Assembly: GCA_030823955.1 (NCBI GenBank)
Contig: JAVBYO010000002.1
Span: forward strand, 103,877 to 167,876
Length of the DNA stretch: 64,000 nucleotides
DNA from: Gallionellaceae bacterium
Lineage (GTDB): Bacteria > Pseudomonadota > Gammaproteobacteria > Burkholderiales > Gallionellaceae
Direction of reading: 5' to 3'
Shown here in pieces: positions 1 through 11,954 of the stretch (position 1 is its first letter; every line of letters begins with the position of its first letter). Both the position numbers and the translations under genes were made by a program. The notes under the pieces are model-generated. The model saw only the letters and a program-made list of their open reading frames with translations. It did no database searches and was not told the origin of the DNA.

Positions 1-1
1 T

Positions 2-1351
2 GAGGTCAAGACAGTGGTGGAAGATACCAGCAAGCTAGTCAAGGGTAGCGGCTCGGCCTACGCCGGCGACAAGCTGAGTCTGAACTTCCAGAACATCTCG
101 ACACGCGAAGCATTGAATGTGATCGCCGACTTTACCGATCTGAACATGGTGATCAGCGACACGGTCAGCGGCAACCTGACCCTGCGTCTGAAAGATGTGC
201 CGTGGGATCAGGCATTGCAGATCATCCTCGACACGCGCGGTTTGCTGCAGCAAAAAGAGGGCAATGTCATCATGGTCGCCCCGCGTGACGAGATCGCCGC
301 GCGGCAGAAGGACGCGCTGACCAACCAGCGTGTGATCAGTCTGCTGGAGCCTACCCAGACAGAGGCGTTCCCGCTGAACTATGCCAAGGTGGAAGATGTG
401 AAAGCAGTGCTGGCGGGTTACCAGAAACCGGCAGCGAGCAGCGGCGGAGAAACCGGCAGCGAAGGTGCTACCACGGGAGGGGCCGAGGCCAGCAAGGCGG
501 GTAGTGGCACGAGCAAAGACGAAGACATCGCCGTCGATACCCGTACCAACACCCTGTATATCACGGCCAGACTTTCCCGTTTGACGCAGATTCGCGAAAT
601 CATCAAGAAGCTGGATGTCCCGGTGCGCCAGGTGTTGATCGAGGCCAGATTCGTTGAAGCCACGCGTTCTTACAATATGAAACTGGGCGGTCGTCTGGGA
701 TATACCGAATCTGGCACCACATCCATCGGCGGTGGCAACACCATGCAGGTGAACAGTGTGTCGCAAGCCGCGCTGACCGGATTCCCGTCGGCGGCAGGCT
801 CGTTGTCGCTGTCGCTGTTCGATCAATCGGCGACCAAGACATTGACGCTGGAGTTGGCAGCCTCGGAGCTGGATGAGACGATCAAATCAATCGCCAGTCC
901 GCGTATCATGACCGGAGATTCGACACCGGCAACGATCAAGTCCGGGGTCGAGATTCCCTACACGATCGCCTCGACCGGAACTAACCCGGCCTCGACCGCG
1001 TTCAAAGCGGCAGTGTTGTCTTTGACTGTGACACCCAAGATCACGCCGGACGACAAAGTGACGATGACGCTGGATGTGAAACAGGATACGGTGGGTACGC
1101 TCTACGGCGGTATTCCGAGCATCAACAATAAACAGGTCACCACGACGGTGCTGGTGGAGAACGGCGGTACGGTGGTGATCGGCGGGGTCTATACTCAGGA
1201 TACACAGGACTCGACCAACAAAGTGCCGTTGCTGGGCGATATCCCGCTGCTGGGTTGGCTGTTCAAGAACAAGGTCAATTCGGACATCAAGAAAGAATTG
1301 TTGATCTTCATTACACCGAAGATCCTGAAAGACAGTCTGAACGTAAATTAG
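2..1351 (+). CDS. pilQ: Type IV pilus secretin PilQ (5' truncated by window)
   Basis: Outer-membrane secretin through which type IV pili are extruded; it forms a multimeric pore. The frame is open to the left edge, so the signal peptide and AMIN domains lie outside the window. Visible in order are an STN/N0-type domain (LSLNFQNISTREALNVIADF), an N1-like domain, a Ser/Gly-rich flexible loop (about nt 430-520), and the secretin pore domain starting near VPVRQVLIEARFVEA. It closes with the family signature VPLLGDIPLLGWLF and ELLIFITPKI. PilQ is normally about 700 residues and about 450 are present. It is followed by a hairpin terminator and then aroKB, the usual betaproteobacterial order. A paralogous MshL-type secretin is less likely given that neighbourhood. 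Confidence 0.93.
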   Translation, partial: EVKTVVEDTSKLVKGSGSAYAGDKLSLNFQNISTREALNVIADFTDLNMVISDTVSGNLTLRLKDVPWDQALQIILDTRGLLQQKEGNVIMVAPRDEIAARQKDALTNQRVISLLEPTQTEAFPLNYAKVEDVKAVLAGYQKPAASSGGETGSEGATTGGAEASKAGSGTSKDEDIAVDTRTNTLYITARLSRLTQIREIIKKLDVPVRQVLIEARFVEATRSYNMKLGGRLGYTESGTTSIGGGNTMQVNSVSQAALTGFPSAAGSLSLSLFDQSATKTLTLELAASELDETIKSIASPRIMTGDSTPATIKSGVEIPYTIASTGTNPASTAFKAAVLSLTVTPKITPDDKVTMTLDVKQDTVGTLYGGIPSINNKQVTTTVLVENGGTVVIGGVYTQDTQDSTNKVPLLGDIPLLGWLFKNKVNSDIKKELLIFITPKILKDSLNVN

Positions 1352-1369
1352 GCGGTTCGAGATTCAGAC

Positions 1370-1393
1370 AAAAGCCCGGGCGACCGGGCTTTT
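1370..1393 (+). terminator. Rho-independent terminator after pilQ
   Basis: A 10-bp perfect stem (aaaagcccgg / ccgggctttt) closes a 4-base loop and is followed by a short T-rich tract, 18 bases after the pilQ stop. It should end the pil operon before aroKB. The A-rich left arm means it could also act in the reverse direction. Confidence 0.8.
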
Positions 1394-1439
1394 ATTCTTG
1401 GGCTGATGAATTTTGCACATTTCCGATACAATCCCAGCC

Positions 1440-3092
1440 ATGATAACGGTTAACACAACAGAGCCGAAACGCGCGTCCGGGAACATCGTTTTGGTCGGGA
1501 TGATGGGAGCCGGGAAGACCACGGTGGGCCGCATGTTGGCCAAGCAACTGGGCAAGACCTTCGTCGACAGTGACGAGGAGATACAGAAACGCACGGGCGT
1601 CAAGATATCGCATATCTTCGATGTGGAAGGTGAAGACGGGTTCCGCCAGCGCGAGAGTGCTGTCCTGCAGGATCTGGCCCGGCTCGATAACATCGTGCTG
1701 GCGACGGGCGGCGGAGCGGTGCTGAGACCCGATAATCGCGAAGTGCTGCGCCAGAACGGACTGGTGATCTATTTGAAGAGCGGTGTGCATGATCTCTGGC
1801 AACGCACCCGCCACGACCATAACCGCCCCCTGTTGCAGACGGCCAATCCGCGCGCAAAACTGCAGGAGCTGTTCGACCAGCGCGACCCGATCTATGCCGC
1901 CGTCGCTGACCATGTGATTCACACCGGCAGGCAAAGTGTACAGGTGCTGATCGCACGCCTCATCAAGAAAATACGCAATCCAGAACAATCTTTACCAGCG
2001 AAACAGACCATGCAGACATTGGATGTGGGCCTGGCCGAGAGGAGTTATCAGATCCACATCGGCCAAGACCTGTTGAACCAGCCCGAGTTGTTGCTCAAAC
2101 ATATTCCGCACAAACGCGCGGCGGTCGTGAGCAATACCACGGTCGCACCGTTGTACCTGAAGATGCTGACCGACATATTGGACGGAGGCGGTATCCAAGT
2201 GGAGTCCATCATCCTGCCGGATGGCGAACAACACAAGAACACCACATCGCTGAACACTATCTATGACGCGCTGCTTTCCAGCCGGTGCGAGCGCAACACG
2301 CCGCTGATCGCACTCGGTGGCGGCGTCATTGGCGATATGACCGGCTATGCGGCGGCGACCTATCTGCGCGGCGTCCCCTTCATCCAGATCCCCACCACCC
2401 TGCTGTCGCAGGTGGATTCGTCGGTGGGTGGCAAGACCGGGATCAACCACCCTTTGGGCAAGAATATGATCGGTGCGTTCTACCAGCCGCAAGTGGTGAT
2501 CGCCGATGTGGCGACGCTGGATACGTTGCCGGACAAAGAGTTGCGGGCGGGGATCGCGGAGGTTATCAAATATGGCCTGATCCGCGACCTGCCCTTTTTG
2601 GAATGGCTGGAGCAGAACATCGATAAGCTGCTACAACGCGATGCGGAGGCGCTGCAATATGCCATCGTCCGCAGCTGCCGCAACAAAGCGGAAGTCGTCG
2701 GCGTGGACGAGCGGGAAAGCGGCGAACGCGCCTTGCTGAACTTGGGACATACCTTCGGTCACGCCATCGAGAACGCCATGGGTTACGGAGTTTGGCTGCA
2801 CGGAGAAGCGGTCGCTGCGGGGACGGTGATGGCCGCCGATCTGTCGCGACGGCTGGGCTGGCTTGGTGAACAGGACGTGGAACGCGTCAAGAACCTGTTC
2901 GTGCGCGCGGGCCTGCCGGTCAGGGGACCGCAGATGGCGGTGGAGCGGTATCTGGAGCTGATGGGTTTGGACAAAAAGGTCGCCGACGGAAAGATCCGCT
3001 TCGTGTTGTTGAAGAATCTGGGCGAAGCGGTCATCACCGGCGATGTGGCCGCAACATCGCTGCGTGAGACCCTGGAGTCTTGCAGTGTCTAG
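1440..3092 (+). CDS. aroKB: Fused shikimate kinase / 3-dehydroquinate synthase
   Basis: One 550-residue frame encodes two shikimate-pathway enzymes that are usually separate. Residues 1 to about 185 are shikimate kinase, with P-loop GMMGAGKTT (20-28), the DSDEE shikimate-side motif (43-47) and ATGGGAVL. From Met191 (ATG at 2010) a full-length dehydroquinate synthase begins with MQTLDVGL. It has [19 protein letters not shown] (NAD/substrate site), [18 protein letters not shown] and the metal-binding GHTFGHAIE. The joint ([12 protein letters not shown]) reads like a linker and carries no stop. The ATG at 1440 is preferred over an upstream TTG at 1413 because the extra residues do not look like the family. 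AroK phosphorylates shikimate and AroB makes dehydroquinate from DAHP. Internal initiation at Met191 could also yield free AroB. Confidence 0.93.
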   Translation: MITVNTTEPKRASGNIVLVGMMGAGKTTVGRMLAKQLGKTFVDSDEEIQKRTGVKISHIFDVEGEDGFRQRESAVLQDLARLDNIVLATGGGAVLRPDNREVLRQNGLVIYLKSGVHDLWQRTRHDHNRPLLQTANPRAKLQELFDQRDPIYAAVADHVIHTGRQSVQVLIARLIKKIRNPEQSLPAKQTMQTLDVGLAERSYQIHIGQDLLNQPELLLKHIPHKRAAVVSNTTVAPLYLKMLTDILDGGGIQVESIILPDGEQHKNTTSLNTIYDALLSSRCERNTPLIALGGGVIGDMTGYAAATYLRGVPFIQIPTTLLSQVDSSVGGKTGINHPLGKNMIGAFYQPQVVIADVATLDTLPDKELRAGIAEVIKYGLIRDLPFLEWLEQNIDKLLQRDAEALQYAIVRSCRNKAEVVGVDERESGERALLNLGHTFGHAIENAMGYGVWLHGEAVAAGTVMAADLSRRLGWLGEQDVERVKNLFVRAGLPVRGPQMAVERYLELMGLDKKVADGKIRFVLLKNLGEAVITGDVAATSLRETLESCSV

Positions 3093-4209
3093 TGCTCTTG
3101 CTCCATACGCGGCCACCCCGGAGCGTTCTCGCGGGCGCAGGGTGCACGAGGACGCACCTCCGGGCAGGAGCGAATTCCAGCGCGACCGTGACCGCATCAT
3201 CCATTCCAGCGCATTCCGTCGGCTGGAATACAAGACGCAGGTGTTTGTGAACCACGAGGGCGACCTCTTCCGTACCCGGCTCACACACAGTATCGAAGTT
3301 GCCCAGATCGGCCGCTCGATCGCCCGCCGTCTGGCTTTGAACGAGGATCTCGTCGAAGCGATCTCGCTGGCCCACGATCTCGGCCATACGCCGTTCGGCC
3401 ATGCCGGACAGGATGCGCTGAATGCCTGTATGAAGGAGTACGGCGGCTTCGAACACAATCTGCAATCGTTGCGCGTGGTCGATGTGCTGGAGGAGCGCTA
3501 TGCCGACTTTGACGGCCTCAACCTTTGTTTTGAAACGCGGGAAGGCATACTCAAACATTGTTCGCTGGAGGATGCGGCGCAACTGGGCGAGGTGGGGGCG
3601 CGCTTTCGCAACGACCAGCGCCCGACCCTGGAAGCACAGATCGCCAACCTGGCGGACGAGATCGCCTATAACAACCACGATGTGGACGACGGTTTGCGTT
3701 CGGGCTTGATCACGCTGGAGCAGCTGGCCTCGGTGCGTTTGTTCTCCGGGCATCTGGATGAGGTACGCAAAGCTTATCCGGCACTGGCCGAGCGTCGCGT
3801 GATCCACGAGACCATACGGCGCATGATCAACACTCTGGTCAGCGACCTGATTCGCCAGACCGAAGACAACATCCGCGCACAAACCCTGCGCGATGTGGAT
3901 GAGGTACGCAAAGCGCCGGCATTGGTGGCTTTCGGCCCGCAGATGCTGGAACTCAACCGCGAACTAAAGGCATTCTTGCGTACCCATCTATACCGGCATT
4001 ATCGCGTGATGAGGATGAGCGCCAAGGCCCACCGTATCGTCAGCGAGCTGTTCCAGGCGTTCATGTCGGACCGCCGGCTACTGCCGCCGCAGTTCCTGCG
4101 TGCCGCCGAGACCGAACATGCCCGCTCGGTGGCTGATTACATCGCCGGTATGACCGACCGTTACGCCATCAGAGAGCATCGCCGCCTGTTTGCGGTGGAA
4201 GAGAACTGA
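3085..4209 (+). CDS. dgt: dGTPase-like HD-domain triphosphohydrolase
   Basis: Deoxyguanosinetriphosphate triphosphohydrolase-like protein that cleaves dNTPs to deoxynucleoside and triphosphate, affecting nucleotide pools. The GTG at 3085 overlaps the end of aroKB (stop 3090-3092), giving 374 residues, close to the family's usual 370-380. HD-domain metal ligands are visible: His68 in [10 protein letters not shown], and His97-Asp98 in [15 protein letters not shown]. The N-terminal ERSRGRR and [25 protein letters not shown] are typical of this type 2 dGTPase-like group. Upstream in-frame extension into aroB is rejected because its residues are shadow sequence. Probably co-transcribed with aroKB. 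Confidence 0.92.
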   Translation: MSSALAPYAATPERSRGRRVHEDAPPGRSEFQRDRDRIIHSSAFRRLEYKTQVFVNHEGDLFRTRLTHSIEVAQIGRSIARRLALNEDLVEAISLAHDLGHTPFGHAGQDALNACMKEYGGFEHNLQSLRVVDVLEERYADFDGLNLCFETREGILKHCSLEDAAQLGEVGARFRNDQRPTLEAQIANLADEIAYNNHDVDDGLRSGLITLEQLASVRLFSGHLDEVRKAYPALAERRVIHETIRRMINTLVSDLIRQTEDNIRAQTLRDVDEVRKAPALVAFGPQMLELNRELKAFLRTHLYRHYRVMRMSAKAHRIVSELFQAFMSDRRLLPPQFLRAAETEHARSVADYIAGMTDRYAIREHRRLFAVEEN

Positions 4210-4368
4210 ATCCTTCATCGCGACCGCTGCGGATCCGGACGGAACAGCTTCGGGTTCGATATTGCTGATAGCCTCCAGACAAGGTAACATTCACGCCCTT
4301 TCGCTTTTGAAATTAGAGGCGGCGGCGTGTGCCGTCGCATTTGTCGTACAGATTTAATGAGGAACAAC

Positions 4369-7300
4369 GTGAGCGATTCTTCGTTGCAAGAGAACTTCGA
4401 AACCCCGCTAGTGGGGTTGCCCGCCCAGCAGGGACTCTATGATCCGCGCCAGGAGCGCGATGCCTGCGGCGTGGGTTTTGTGGCACACATCAAGGGAAAA
4501 CAAAGCCATGACATGGTGCGTCAGGGTTTGCAGATTCTTGAGAACCTGACCCACCGCGGCGCGGTGGGCGCCGACCCCTTGGCGGGCGACGGCGCGGGAA
4601 TTCTGATCCAGATCCCGGATAAATTCATGCGCGACGAGATGGGCTGGGGCAACATCCAGTTGCCGCCGGTCGGTGAATACGGTGTCGGCATGATCTTCCT
4701 GCCGCGCGGCGAAGTAGCTCGCAGCGCGTGCGAAAAAATGGTCGCCAAGAAAATCGCGGCAGAGGGACAGGAGCTGATCGGTTGGCGCGATGTGCCGGTG
4801 GACAGTAGCGGTCTGGGTGAAAGTGTCAAAGCGGTCGAGCCGGTAGTGCGCCAGGTGTTCATCGGGCGCGGCAAAAAGACCAGGGACCAGGACAGTTTCG
4901 AGCGCAAGCTGTTTGTCATCCGCAAGACGGTTGAACATGCCGTGCGCGCACTGGATAAGGGATTGGGCAAGGGTTTCTACATCCCGTCACTATCTTCGCG
5001 CACCGTGGTATACAAGGGGATGTTACTGGCCGACCAGGTCGGCAAATACTTCCTCGATCTGCAAGATGCGCGTGTGATCAGCGCCATGGCGCTGGTACAC
5101 CAGCGCTTCTCCACCAATACTTTCCCGACCTGGGATCTGGCGCATCCGTTCCGCATGATCGCCCACAACGGCGAGATTAACACCCTGCGCGGCAACGTCA
5201 ACTGGATGGCCGCCCGTCATGCGGCGATGTCGTCCAAGTTCCTTGGTGAAGACCTGGAGAAATTGTGGCCGCTGATCGTCGAGGGCCAGTCTGATTCGGC
5301 CTGTTTCGACAACGCGCTGGAGCTGCTGGTGGCGGGCGGATATTCGCTGCCGCACGCGATGATGTTGCTGATCCCCGAGGCTTGGGCAGGCAATCCCTTG
5401 ATGGATGAAGAGCGCCGCGCTTTCTACGAATATCATGCCGCACTGATGGAGCCGTGGGATGGCCCCGCCGCCGTGGCGTTCACCGACGGCCGCATGATCG
5501 GTGCGACACTGGACCGCAACGGACTGCGTCCGGCGCGTTACCTCATCACCGAAGACGATATTGTGCTGATGGCGTCGGAGATGGGTGTGTTACCGATCCC
5601 GCAAAACAAGATCGTGAAAAAATGGCGTCTGCAGCCGGGCAAGATGTTCCTCATCGACATGCAGGCCGGGCGTATCGTGGACGATGCCGAACTGAAGACC
5701 CAGCTGGCGACCGCCAAGCCGTATCGCAAATGGATTGAAAAGTCGCGTTATTTCCTGGCCGATCTGCCGGAAGCAAAGGACAAATCACAGGCGCAGGAAA
5801 GCCTGCTGGATATCCAGCAGGCTTTCGGTTACACACAGGAAGACGTGAAGTTCCTGATCGCGCCAATGGCGGCGGCAGGGGAAGAAGCGACCGGCTCGAT
5901 GGGGACGGATGCTGCTTTGCCGGTGCTGTCGAACAAGAACAAGGTGTTGTACAACTACTTCCAGCAACTGTTCGCGCAGGTGACCAATCCGCCGATCGAC
6001 CCGATCCGCGAAGAGATCGTCATGTCGCTGACCACCTTCATCGGCCCCAAACCCAACTTGTTGGGCATCGACGAGACTAATCCACCTTTGCGTCTCGAAG
6101 CGCATCAGCCGGTATTGTCGAATGATGATATCGCCAAGTTGCGCAACATCCACAAGGCGACCAAGGGCCAATTCAAGGCGCTGGTACTGGATATCACTTA
6201 TCCGGCCAAACAGGGCACCAAGGGTTGTGCCGCCGCACTGAAAGCATTGCGCAAGGCCGCGAGCCAATCCGTGGCCGACGGCTACAACATCCTGATCCTG
6301 TCCGACCGCAATGTGACGCGCGAACGTGTGGCGATCCCCGCACTGCTGGCAACTTCCGGTGTGCATCATCATCTGGTACGCGCCGGTCTGCGCACCAGCA
6401 CCGGTTTGGTGGTGGATACCGGCTCCGCTCGCGAGACACACCATATCGCCCTGTTGGCCGGTTATGGTGCGGAAGCAGTGTGCCCGTGGCTGGCGTTCGA
6501 CACGATCACATCCATCGCCGCGCAACTGCCCGGCGGCATCGATGCAAAAGAAGCTAAAAAACGTTTCATCAAAGGCATCAACAAAGGCCTGTTGAAAGTG
6601 ATGTCCAAGATGGGTATCTCGACTTACCAGTCCTATTGCGGCGCACAGATCTTCGAGGCGATCGGATTGAATGCGGAGTTCGTGGCCGAGTATTTCACCG
6701 GCACGGCGACGCAGATCGAAGGTATCGGCCTGGCGGAAGTGGCGGAGGAGGCCGCGCGTATGCATAGCGCGGCGTTCAGTACCGATCCGGTGCTGGCCGA
6801 TATGCTGGAAGCGGGCGGGGAATATGCGGTGCGTGCACGCGGCGAGGAGCACATGTGGACGGCGGATTCCATCGCCAAGTTGCAGCATGCGACGCGTTCC
6901 AACAACTTCAACACCTACAAAGAGTATGCCACGCTGATCAACGAGCAGGCGAACAAACTGAAGACCTTGCGTGGTCTGTTTGAGATTCGGCCACTGGGCG
7001 CACCCGTGCCGCTGGCCGAAGTCGAGCCTGCGCAAGCGATCGTCAAACGTTTCGCCACCGGCGCGATGTCGCTGGGTTCCATCTCGACCGAAGCACACAC
7101 GACCCTGGCCATCGCGATGAACCGCATCGGCGGCAAGTCCAATACCGGCGAGGGTGGTGAAGACGCCAACCGCTTCCGCACTTTGCATGCGGGCGAGAAG
7201 TTGTCCGAGATCATCGGCAAGAAACGTATCGAAGCCGATCTGGTGATGAAAGACGGCGACTCGCTGCGTTCACGCATCAAACAGGTCGCATCGGGGCGCT

Positions 7301-9063
7301 TCGGTGTGACAGCCGAATACCTGAGCAGCGCGGACCAGATCCAGATCAAGATGGCACAGGGTGCGAAGCCCGGCGAAGGCGGACAGTTGCCCGGTGGCAA
7401 GGTGTCCGAGTACATCGCCAAGCTGCGTTTCTCGGTGCCGGGAGTGGGTCTGATCTCTCCTCCCCCGCATCATGACATCTACTCCATCGAGGATCTGGCA
7501 CAACTGATCCACGATCTGAAGAATTCCAATCCGACCGCGTCAATTTCGGTCAAGCTGGTATCCGAGATCGGTGTGGGCACCGTGGCGGCTGGTGTTTCCA
7601 AAGCCAAGGCCGACCACATCGTGGTGTCCGGTTTTGACGGCGGTACCGGTGCGTCGCCGCTGTCCTCCATCAAACACGCGGGTACACCGTGGGAGCTGGG
7701 TCTGGCCGAGGCGCAGCAGACCTTGGTGCTGAACAAGCTGCGCGGCCGTATCGGCCTGCAGGTGGACGGTCAGTTGAAGACCGGACGCGATGTGCTGATC
7801 GGTGCGCTGCTGGGAGCGGACGAATTCGGTTTCGCCACGGCACCGCTGGTGGTGGAAGGCTGCATCATGATGCGCAAATGCCACCTCAACACCTGTCCGG
7901 TCGGCGTGGCCACGCAAGACCCGGCGCTACGCAAAAAATTCACCGGCCAGCCGGAACACGTGGTGAACTATTTCTTCTTCGTTGCCGAAGAAGTGCGCGA
8001 GCTGATGGCGCAGATGGGTATCCGCAAGTTCGACGACCTCATCGGGCGCAGCGATTTGCTGGATGTGAAACAGGGCATCGCGCATTGGAAGTCGCAGGGG
8101 CTGGATTTCTCCAAGGTCTTCTATCAGCCGAAGGTCGGTGCCGAAGTGGCCCGTCGCCATACCGAGACGCAGGATCACGAACTCATCAAGGCGCTGGACA
8201 ACCAGTTGATCGCCCAGGCCAAAGAGGCGCTGGACGCAAAACGTGTGGTCAACATCGAGGCCAACATCAGCAACGTCAACCGTACCGTCGGTACCATGTT
8301 GTCGCATGAAGTCGCCAAGCGTTACGGCCAGGCGGGCTTGCCTGACGGCACCATCAATGTGAAGTTGTACGGTACCGCCGGCCAGAGTTTCGCGGCCTTT
8401 TTGGCGCACGGTGTCAGCTTCGAGCTGAACGGTGAGGGTAACGACTACGTGGGCAAGGGTCTGTGCGGCGGTCGCGTGGTCGTCAAGCCGGCGGCGGATT
8501 GCAAGATTGTGGCGGAAGAGAACATCATCGTGGGCAACACCGTGTTGTACGGCGCGACCTCGGGTGAATGTTATTTCCGCGGCGTGGCCGGCGAACGTTT
8601 CGCGGTGCGCAATTCCGGCGCGGTGGCGGTGGTCGAGGGCGTGGGCGACCATGGCTGCGAATACATGACCGGCGGCATGGTTATCGTGCTGGGATCGACC
8701 GGGCGCAATTTCGCTGCGGGCATGTCCGGCGGCGTGGCTTATGTGTTGGACGAGGACGGCACCTTCCCCAAACGCTGCAACATGTCTATGGTGCAACTGG
8801 AGCCGGTGCCGGAAGAGGTCGCCGCCAGCGAGATGGGCGCGCTCGACACACATGGTCGTGTGCATTTCAACCATCTGAACAAGGCCGATGAGGCCGCCCT
8901 GCGCGGCAAGATCGAAAAGCATCTGCGCTATACCGGCAGTGCCCGTGCCAAACAGATACTGGACAACTGGGCGACGTACCTGCCCAAATTCGTGAAGGTC
9001 ATGCCGACCGAATACCGTCGTGCCTTGCTAGAGATAGCGGCGCAACAGAAGGAGGCCGCATAA
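4369..9063 (+). CDS. gltB: Glutamate synthase (NADPH) large subunit
   Basis: Alpha subunit of GOGAT, which with GltD converts 2-oxoglutarate and glutamine to two glutamates. The GTG at 4369 has a well-placed GAGGAAC ribosome site and gives 1564 residues; an in-frame ATG at 4357 is an alternative. The first residues form a 32-residue propeptide, and mature protein should begin at the nucleophile Cys33 of DACGVGF. Order: N-terminal glutaminase, central domain, FMN-binding synthase domain ([54 protein letters not shown]), the 3Fe-4S cysteines in [15 protein letters not shown], and the C-terminal beta-helix GXGXG domain. All key residues seem intact. Overlaps gltD as TAATG. Confidence 0.97.
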   Translation: MSDSSLQENFETPLVGLPAQQGLYDPRQERDACGVGFVAHIKGKQSHDMVRQGLQILENLTHRGAVGADPLAGDGAGILIQIPDKFMRDEMGWGNIQLPPVGEYGVGMIFLPRGEVARSACEKMVAKKIAAEGQELIGWRDVPVDSSGLGESVKAVEPVVRQVFIGRGKKTRDQDSFERKLFVIRKTVEHAVRALDKGLGKGFYIPSLSSRTVVYKGMLLADQVGKYFLDLQDARVISAMALVHQRFSTNTFPTWDLAHPFRMIAHNGEINTLRGNVNWMAARHAAMSSKFLGEDLEKLWPLIVEGQSDSACFDNALELLVAGGYSLPHAMMLLIPEAWAGNPLMDEERRAFYEYHAALMEPWDGPAAVAFTDGRMIGATLDRNGLRPARYLITEDDIVLMASEMGVLPIPQNKIVKKWRLQPGKMFLIDMQAGRIVDDAELKTQLATAKPYRKWIEKSRYFLADLPEAKDKSQAQESLLDIQQAFGYTQEDVKFLIAPMAAAGEEATGSMGTDAALPVLSNKNKVLYNYFQQLFAQVTNPPIDPIREEIVMSLTTFIGPKPNLLGIDETNPPLRLEAHQPVLSNDDIAKLRNIHKATKGQFKALVLDITYPAKQGTKGCAAALKALRKAASQSVADGYNILILSDRNVTRERVAIPALLATSGVHHHLVRAGLRTSTGLVVDTGSARETHHIALLAGYGAEAVCPWLAFDTITSIAAQLPGGIDAKEAKKRFIKGINKGLLKVMSKMGISTYQSYCGAQIFEAIGLNAEFVAEYFTGTATQIEGIGLAEVAEEAARMHSAAFSTDPVLADMLEAGGEYAVRARGEEHMWTADSIAKLQHATRSNNFNTYKEYATLINEQANKLKTLRGLFEIRPLGAPVPLAEVEPAQAIVKRFATGAMSLGSISTEAHTTLAIAMNRIGGKSNTGEGGEDANRFRTLHAGEKLSEIIGKKRIEADLVMKDGDSLRSRIKQVASGRFGVTAEYLSSADQIQIKMAQGAKPGEGGQLPGGKVSEYIAKLRFSVPGVGLISPPPHHDIYSIEDLAQLIHDLKNSNPTASISVKLVSEIGVGTVAAGVSKAKADHIVVSGFDGGTGASPLSSIKHAGTPWELGLAEAQQTLVLNKLRGRIGLQVDGQLKTGRDVLIGALLGADEFGFATAPLVVEGCIMMRKCHLNTCPVGVATQDPALRKKFTGQPEHVVNYFFFVAEEVRELMAQMGIRKFDDLIGRSDLLDVKQGIAHWKSQGLDFSKVFYQPKVGAEVARRHTETQDHELIKALDNQLIAQAKEALDAKRVVNIEANISNVNRTVGTMLSHEVAKRYGQAGLPDGTINVKLYGTAGQSFAAFLAHGVSFELNGEGNDYVGKGLCGGRVVVKPAADCKIVAEENIIVGNTVLYGATSGECYFRGVAGERFAVRNSGAVAVVEGVGDHGCEYMTGGMVIVLGSTGRNFAAGMSGGVAYVLDEDGTFPKRCNMSMVQLEPVPEEVAASEMGALDTHGRVHFNHLNKADEAALRGKIEKHLRYTGSARAKQILDNWATYLPKFVKVMPTEYRRALLEIAAQQKEAA

Positions 9064-10526
9064 TGGGTAAGCCAACCGGATTCATGGAATTTGATCGCGT
9101 CAGTGAAGGTTACGCGCCGGTCGAGCAGCGTCTGAAGCATTATCAGGAGTTCGTCGCGCATCTGAGTGATGCCGAGGCCAAACAGCAGGGCGCGCGCTGT
9201 ATGGATTGCGGCATTCCGTTCTGCAATAACGGTTGCCCGGTCAACAACATCATCCCCGACTGGAACGACCTGGTATATCGCGGCAACTGGAAGCAGGCGC
9301 TGGACGTGTTGCATTCCACCAACAACTTCCCCGAAGTGACCGGCCGCATCTGCCCGGCACCGTGTGAAGCGGCGTGTACGCTGAACATCAACAACGACGC
9401 TGTCGGTATCAAGTCGATCGAACACGCCATCATCGATAAGGGCGGCGAGAGCGGCTGGGTGGTTCCGCAACCCGCACAGAAAAAGACCGGTAAAAAGGTC
9501 GCGGTGGTTGGTTCCGGCCCGTCCGGTCTGGCTGCGGCACAACAATTGGCGCGCGCCGGTCACGCGGTGACGGTGTTCGAGAAGAACAGCCGTATCGGCG
9601 GTCTGATGCGTTACGGCATCCCAGACTTCAAGCTGGACAAGCGTTTGATCGACTGGCGCATGGCACAACTTGCCGCCGAAGGCGTCAAGTTCCAGACGAA
9701 TACCTTTGTCGGCAAAGAACTGCCGGGCAAGGGTATCGCCAACGATGCGAAGAAGGTCGTCAGCCCGAAAGAGCTACAAAAGGAGTTCGATGCCGTGATC
9801 CTCGCGGGAGGTGCCGAGCAGCCGCGCGACCTGCCGGTGCCGGGGCGCGAGTTGAAAGGTGTGTATTACGCACTGGAGTTCCTCATTCCGCAGAACAAAG
9901 AAGTGGCCGGTGACGGCAAGAACCCGATCAATGTCGCGGGCAAAGATGTCGTCGTCATCGGCGGCGGCGACACCGGCTCGGACTGTGTCGGTACTTCGAA
10001 CCGCCACGGTGCGGCATCGGTGACCCAGATCGAAGTGATGCCGCGCGCACCGGATCAAGAGAACAAGCCGCTGACCTGGCCGTATTGGCCGCTCAAGTTG
10101 CGCACCTCCAGTTCGCATGACGAGGGTTGCGTACGCGACTGGGCCATCGCCACCAAGGAATTCGTCGGCGAGAACGGCGTGCTTAAAGCCATCAAGGCAG
10201 TACGCGTCGAATTCAAGGACGGCAAGATGGGCGAAGTGCCGGGCAGCGAGTTCGAGATCAAAGCCGACTTCGTGTTCCTCGCTATGGGCTTCACCAATCC
10301 GCTGGCGCAGGTGTTGGATGCATTCGGGGTCGAGAAGGACGCGCGTGGCAATATCAAAGCCGCTACCGAAGGCGCGCTCTGTTACCAGACCAGTGCCAAG
10401 AAGGTATTTGCCGCGGGTGATATGCGGCGCGGCCAGTCGCTGGTGGTATGGGCGATCCGCGAGGGGCGACAAGCGGCACGTGCAGTGGATGAGTATTTGA
10501 TGGGCAGCTCCGTTTTGCCCCGATAA
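9063..10526 (+). CDS. gltD: Glutamate synthase (NADPH) small subunit
   Basis: Beta subunit of GOGAT, which takes electrons from NADPH through FAD and 4Fe-4S centres to GltB. The 487 residues match the family. Cys46, Cys49, Cys54 and Cys58 lie in [14 protein letters not shown], with further cysteines in [12 protein letters not shown]. An FAD dinucleotide fold is seen at [18 protein letters not shown] and an NADPH fold at [18 protein letters not shown]. The start codon overlaps the gltB stop by one base, so the two are translationally coupled, consistent with 1:1 subunits. Confidence 0.97.
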   Translation: MGKPTGFMEFDRVSEGYAPVEQRLKHYQEFVAHLSDAEAKQQGARCMDCGIPFCNNGCPVNNIIPDWNDLVYRGNWKQALDVLHSTNNFPEVTGRICPAPCEAACTLNINNDAVGIKSIEHAIIDKGGESGWVVPQPAQKKTGKKVAVVGSGPSGLAAAQQLARAGHAVTVFEKNSRIGGLMRYGIPDFKLDKRLIDWRMAQLAAEGVKFQTNTFVGKELPGKGIANDAKKVVSPKELQKEFDAVILAGGAEQPRDLPVPGRELKGVYYALEFLIPQNKEVAGDGKNPINVAGKDVVVIGGGDTGSDCVGTSNRHGAASVTQIEVMPRAPDQENKPLTWPYWPLKLRTSSSHDEGCVRDWAIATKEFVGENGVLKAIKAVRVEFKDGKMGEVPGSEFEIKADFVFLAMGFTNPLAQVLDAFGVEKDARGNIKAATEGALCYQTSAKKVFAAGDMRRGQSLVVWAIREGRQAARAVDEYLMGSSVLPR

Positions 10527-10541
10527 TAAAAAATAAAAACA

Positions 10542-10688
10542 AATCCACCACAGAGACACCGAGACACAGAGAAAGGCAACAACAGAAACTGATTCGACAG
10601 CGCACAAAATGATTATGGGTTGGTTGGTGCATGAGTTTTGGTTTGAGGTTTTGTTTTTCTCCGTGTTTTTGTGTCTCTGTGGTGAAAT
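10542..10688. repeat. Long imperfect inverted repeat between gltD and hemE
   Basis: The left arm (about 10542-10577, core ccaccacagagacac, then gagacacagagaaa) and the right arm (about 10653-10688, containing gtgtctctgtggtg) are near-perfect reverse complements about 75 bases apart. They fill the gltD-hemE gap with low-complexity CACAGAGACAC-type sequence. Similar elements are dispersed in many proteobacterial genomes. The RNA could fold into a long hairpin that uncouples the two genes; function is not known. Confidence 0.75.
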
Positions 10689-10703
10689 TCTTTAGGGATC
10701 ACC

Positions 10704-11768
10704 ATGAACTTCAAAGTAAAGAACGACACTTTTTTGCGCGCGTTGTTGCGAGAGCCTACCGAATACACTCCATTGTGGATGATGCGCCAGGCAGGCCGTT
10801 ACTTGCCGGAATACTGTGCCACGCGCAAGCGCGCAGGCAGCTTCCTCGACCTGTGCAAGAGCCCGGACATGGCGACGGAAGTGACCTTGCAACCGCTGGA
10901 TCGTTTCCCGCTGGATGCCGCCATTCTGTTCTCCGACATCCTGACCGTGCCCGATGCGATGGGCTTGGGACTGTATTTTTCCGAAGGCGAAGGCCCGAAG
11001 TTCGAGCGCCCGCTGAAGACGGAAGCCGAAATCAAGGCGTTGCGCGTGCCGGACATCGGCAAAGATTTGAAATATGTGACCGATGCGGTAACGCAAATTC
11101 GCAAAGCGCTGGATGGGCGCGTGCCGCTGATCGGTTTCTCCGGCAGCCCGTGGACCCTGTCCTGCTACATGGTCGAGGGCGGCAGCAGCAGCGACTACGC
11201 CAAGGTGAAGACCTTGATGTACAAAGAGCCCAAGCTGATGCACCACATCCTCAGTACGACTGCTGATGCCGTGACGCAATACCTGAACGCGCAGATCGAA
11301 GCTGGCGCGCAAGCCGTGATGATCTTCGATTCCTGGGGCGGGGCGCTGTCACACGGCGCGTATCATGAATTCTCGCTGCCCTATATGCAGCGTATCGTGG
11401 CCGGGCTGATCAAGGAAAAAGACGGCGTACGCATCCCTTCCATCGTGTTCACCAAGGGCGGCGGATTGTGGATCGAGAGCATCGCCGATATCGGTTGTGA
11501 CGCGGTCGGTCTGGACTGGACCATGGACATCGGTGTGGCGCGTCAGAAGGTCGGCCACAAAGTCGCGCTACAGGGCAATATCGACCCGACGGTCTTGTTC
11601 GCCACTCCCGATGTGATTCGCAACGAAGTCGAGAAAGTCTTGGGCAGCTATGGTTACGGTAGCGGTCATGTGTTCAATCTGGGGCACGGTATCTCGCAAT
11701 TCACTGACCCGGACAATGCCGCCGCGCTGGTGCAAGCCGTGCATGAGCTCAGCAAAAAATATCATTAA
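10704..11768 (+). CDS. hemE: Uroporphyrinogen III decarboxylase
   Basis: Cytosolic haem-pathway enzyme that removes four acetate carboxyls from uroporphyrinogen III to give coproporphyrinogen III. It has 354 residues, as expected. Visible signatures are the N-terminal [15 protein letters not shown] (conserved Arg for substrate carboxylates), [15 protein letters not shown] (catalytic Asp), the [16 protein letters not shown] block and the C-terminal [13 protein letters not shown]. It follows gltBD after a repeat-filled gap and ends in a strong terminator, so it is probably a separate unit. Confidence 0.97.
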   Translation: MNFKVKNDTFLRALLREPTEYTPLWMMRQAGRYLPEYCATRKRAGSFLDLCKSPDMATEVTLQPLDRFPLDAAILFSDILTVPDAMGLGLYFSEGEGPKFERPLKTEAEIKALRVPDIGKDLKYVTDAVTQIRKALDGRVPLIGFSGSPWTLSCYMVEGGSSSDYAKVKTLMYKEPKLMHHILSTTADAVTQYLNAQIEAGAQAVMIFDSWGGALSHGAYHEFSLPYMQRIVAGLIKEKDGVRIPSIVFTKGGGLWIESIADIGCDAVGLDWTMDIGVARQKVGHKVALQGNIDPTVLFATPDVIRNEVEKVLGSYGYGSGHVFNLGHGISQFTDPDNAAALVQAVHELSKKYH

Positions 11769-11813
11769 AAGCGCTTGACAAGCGATGCGGTTATACACAA
11801 GGCATCGGATCAG

Positions 11814-11847
11814 ACAAAGGCCGCAGGTTGTTTCCTGCGGCCTTTGT
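11814..11847 (+). terminator. Rho-independent terminator after hemE
   Basis: A 14-bp perfect stem (acaaaggccgcagg / cctgcggcctttgt) with a 6-base loop, continuing into TGTTTGTT. It sits 45 bases after the hemE stop. Because of its symmetry it may work in both directions. Confidence 0.85.
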
Positions 11848-11954
11848 TGTTTGTTGCGCAATACGTTGATAAATAAGCCATAATTATGCAGCCCGAAATT
11901 TGGGCAGAGCAAAAAACCGTATATATCATTAGCAGTTAGCCGTATTGTTGAGAC

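Noticed and set aside
5785..7188. 467-codon - strand open frame opposite gltB
   Set aside because: It lies wholly inside gltB, whose protein is conserved end to end. The translation is His/Gln/Arg-rich as expected of an antisense shadow in GC-rich coding DNA.
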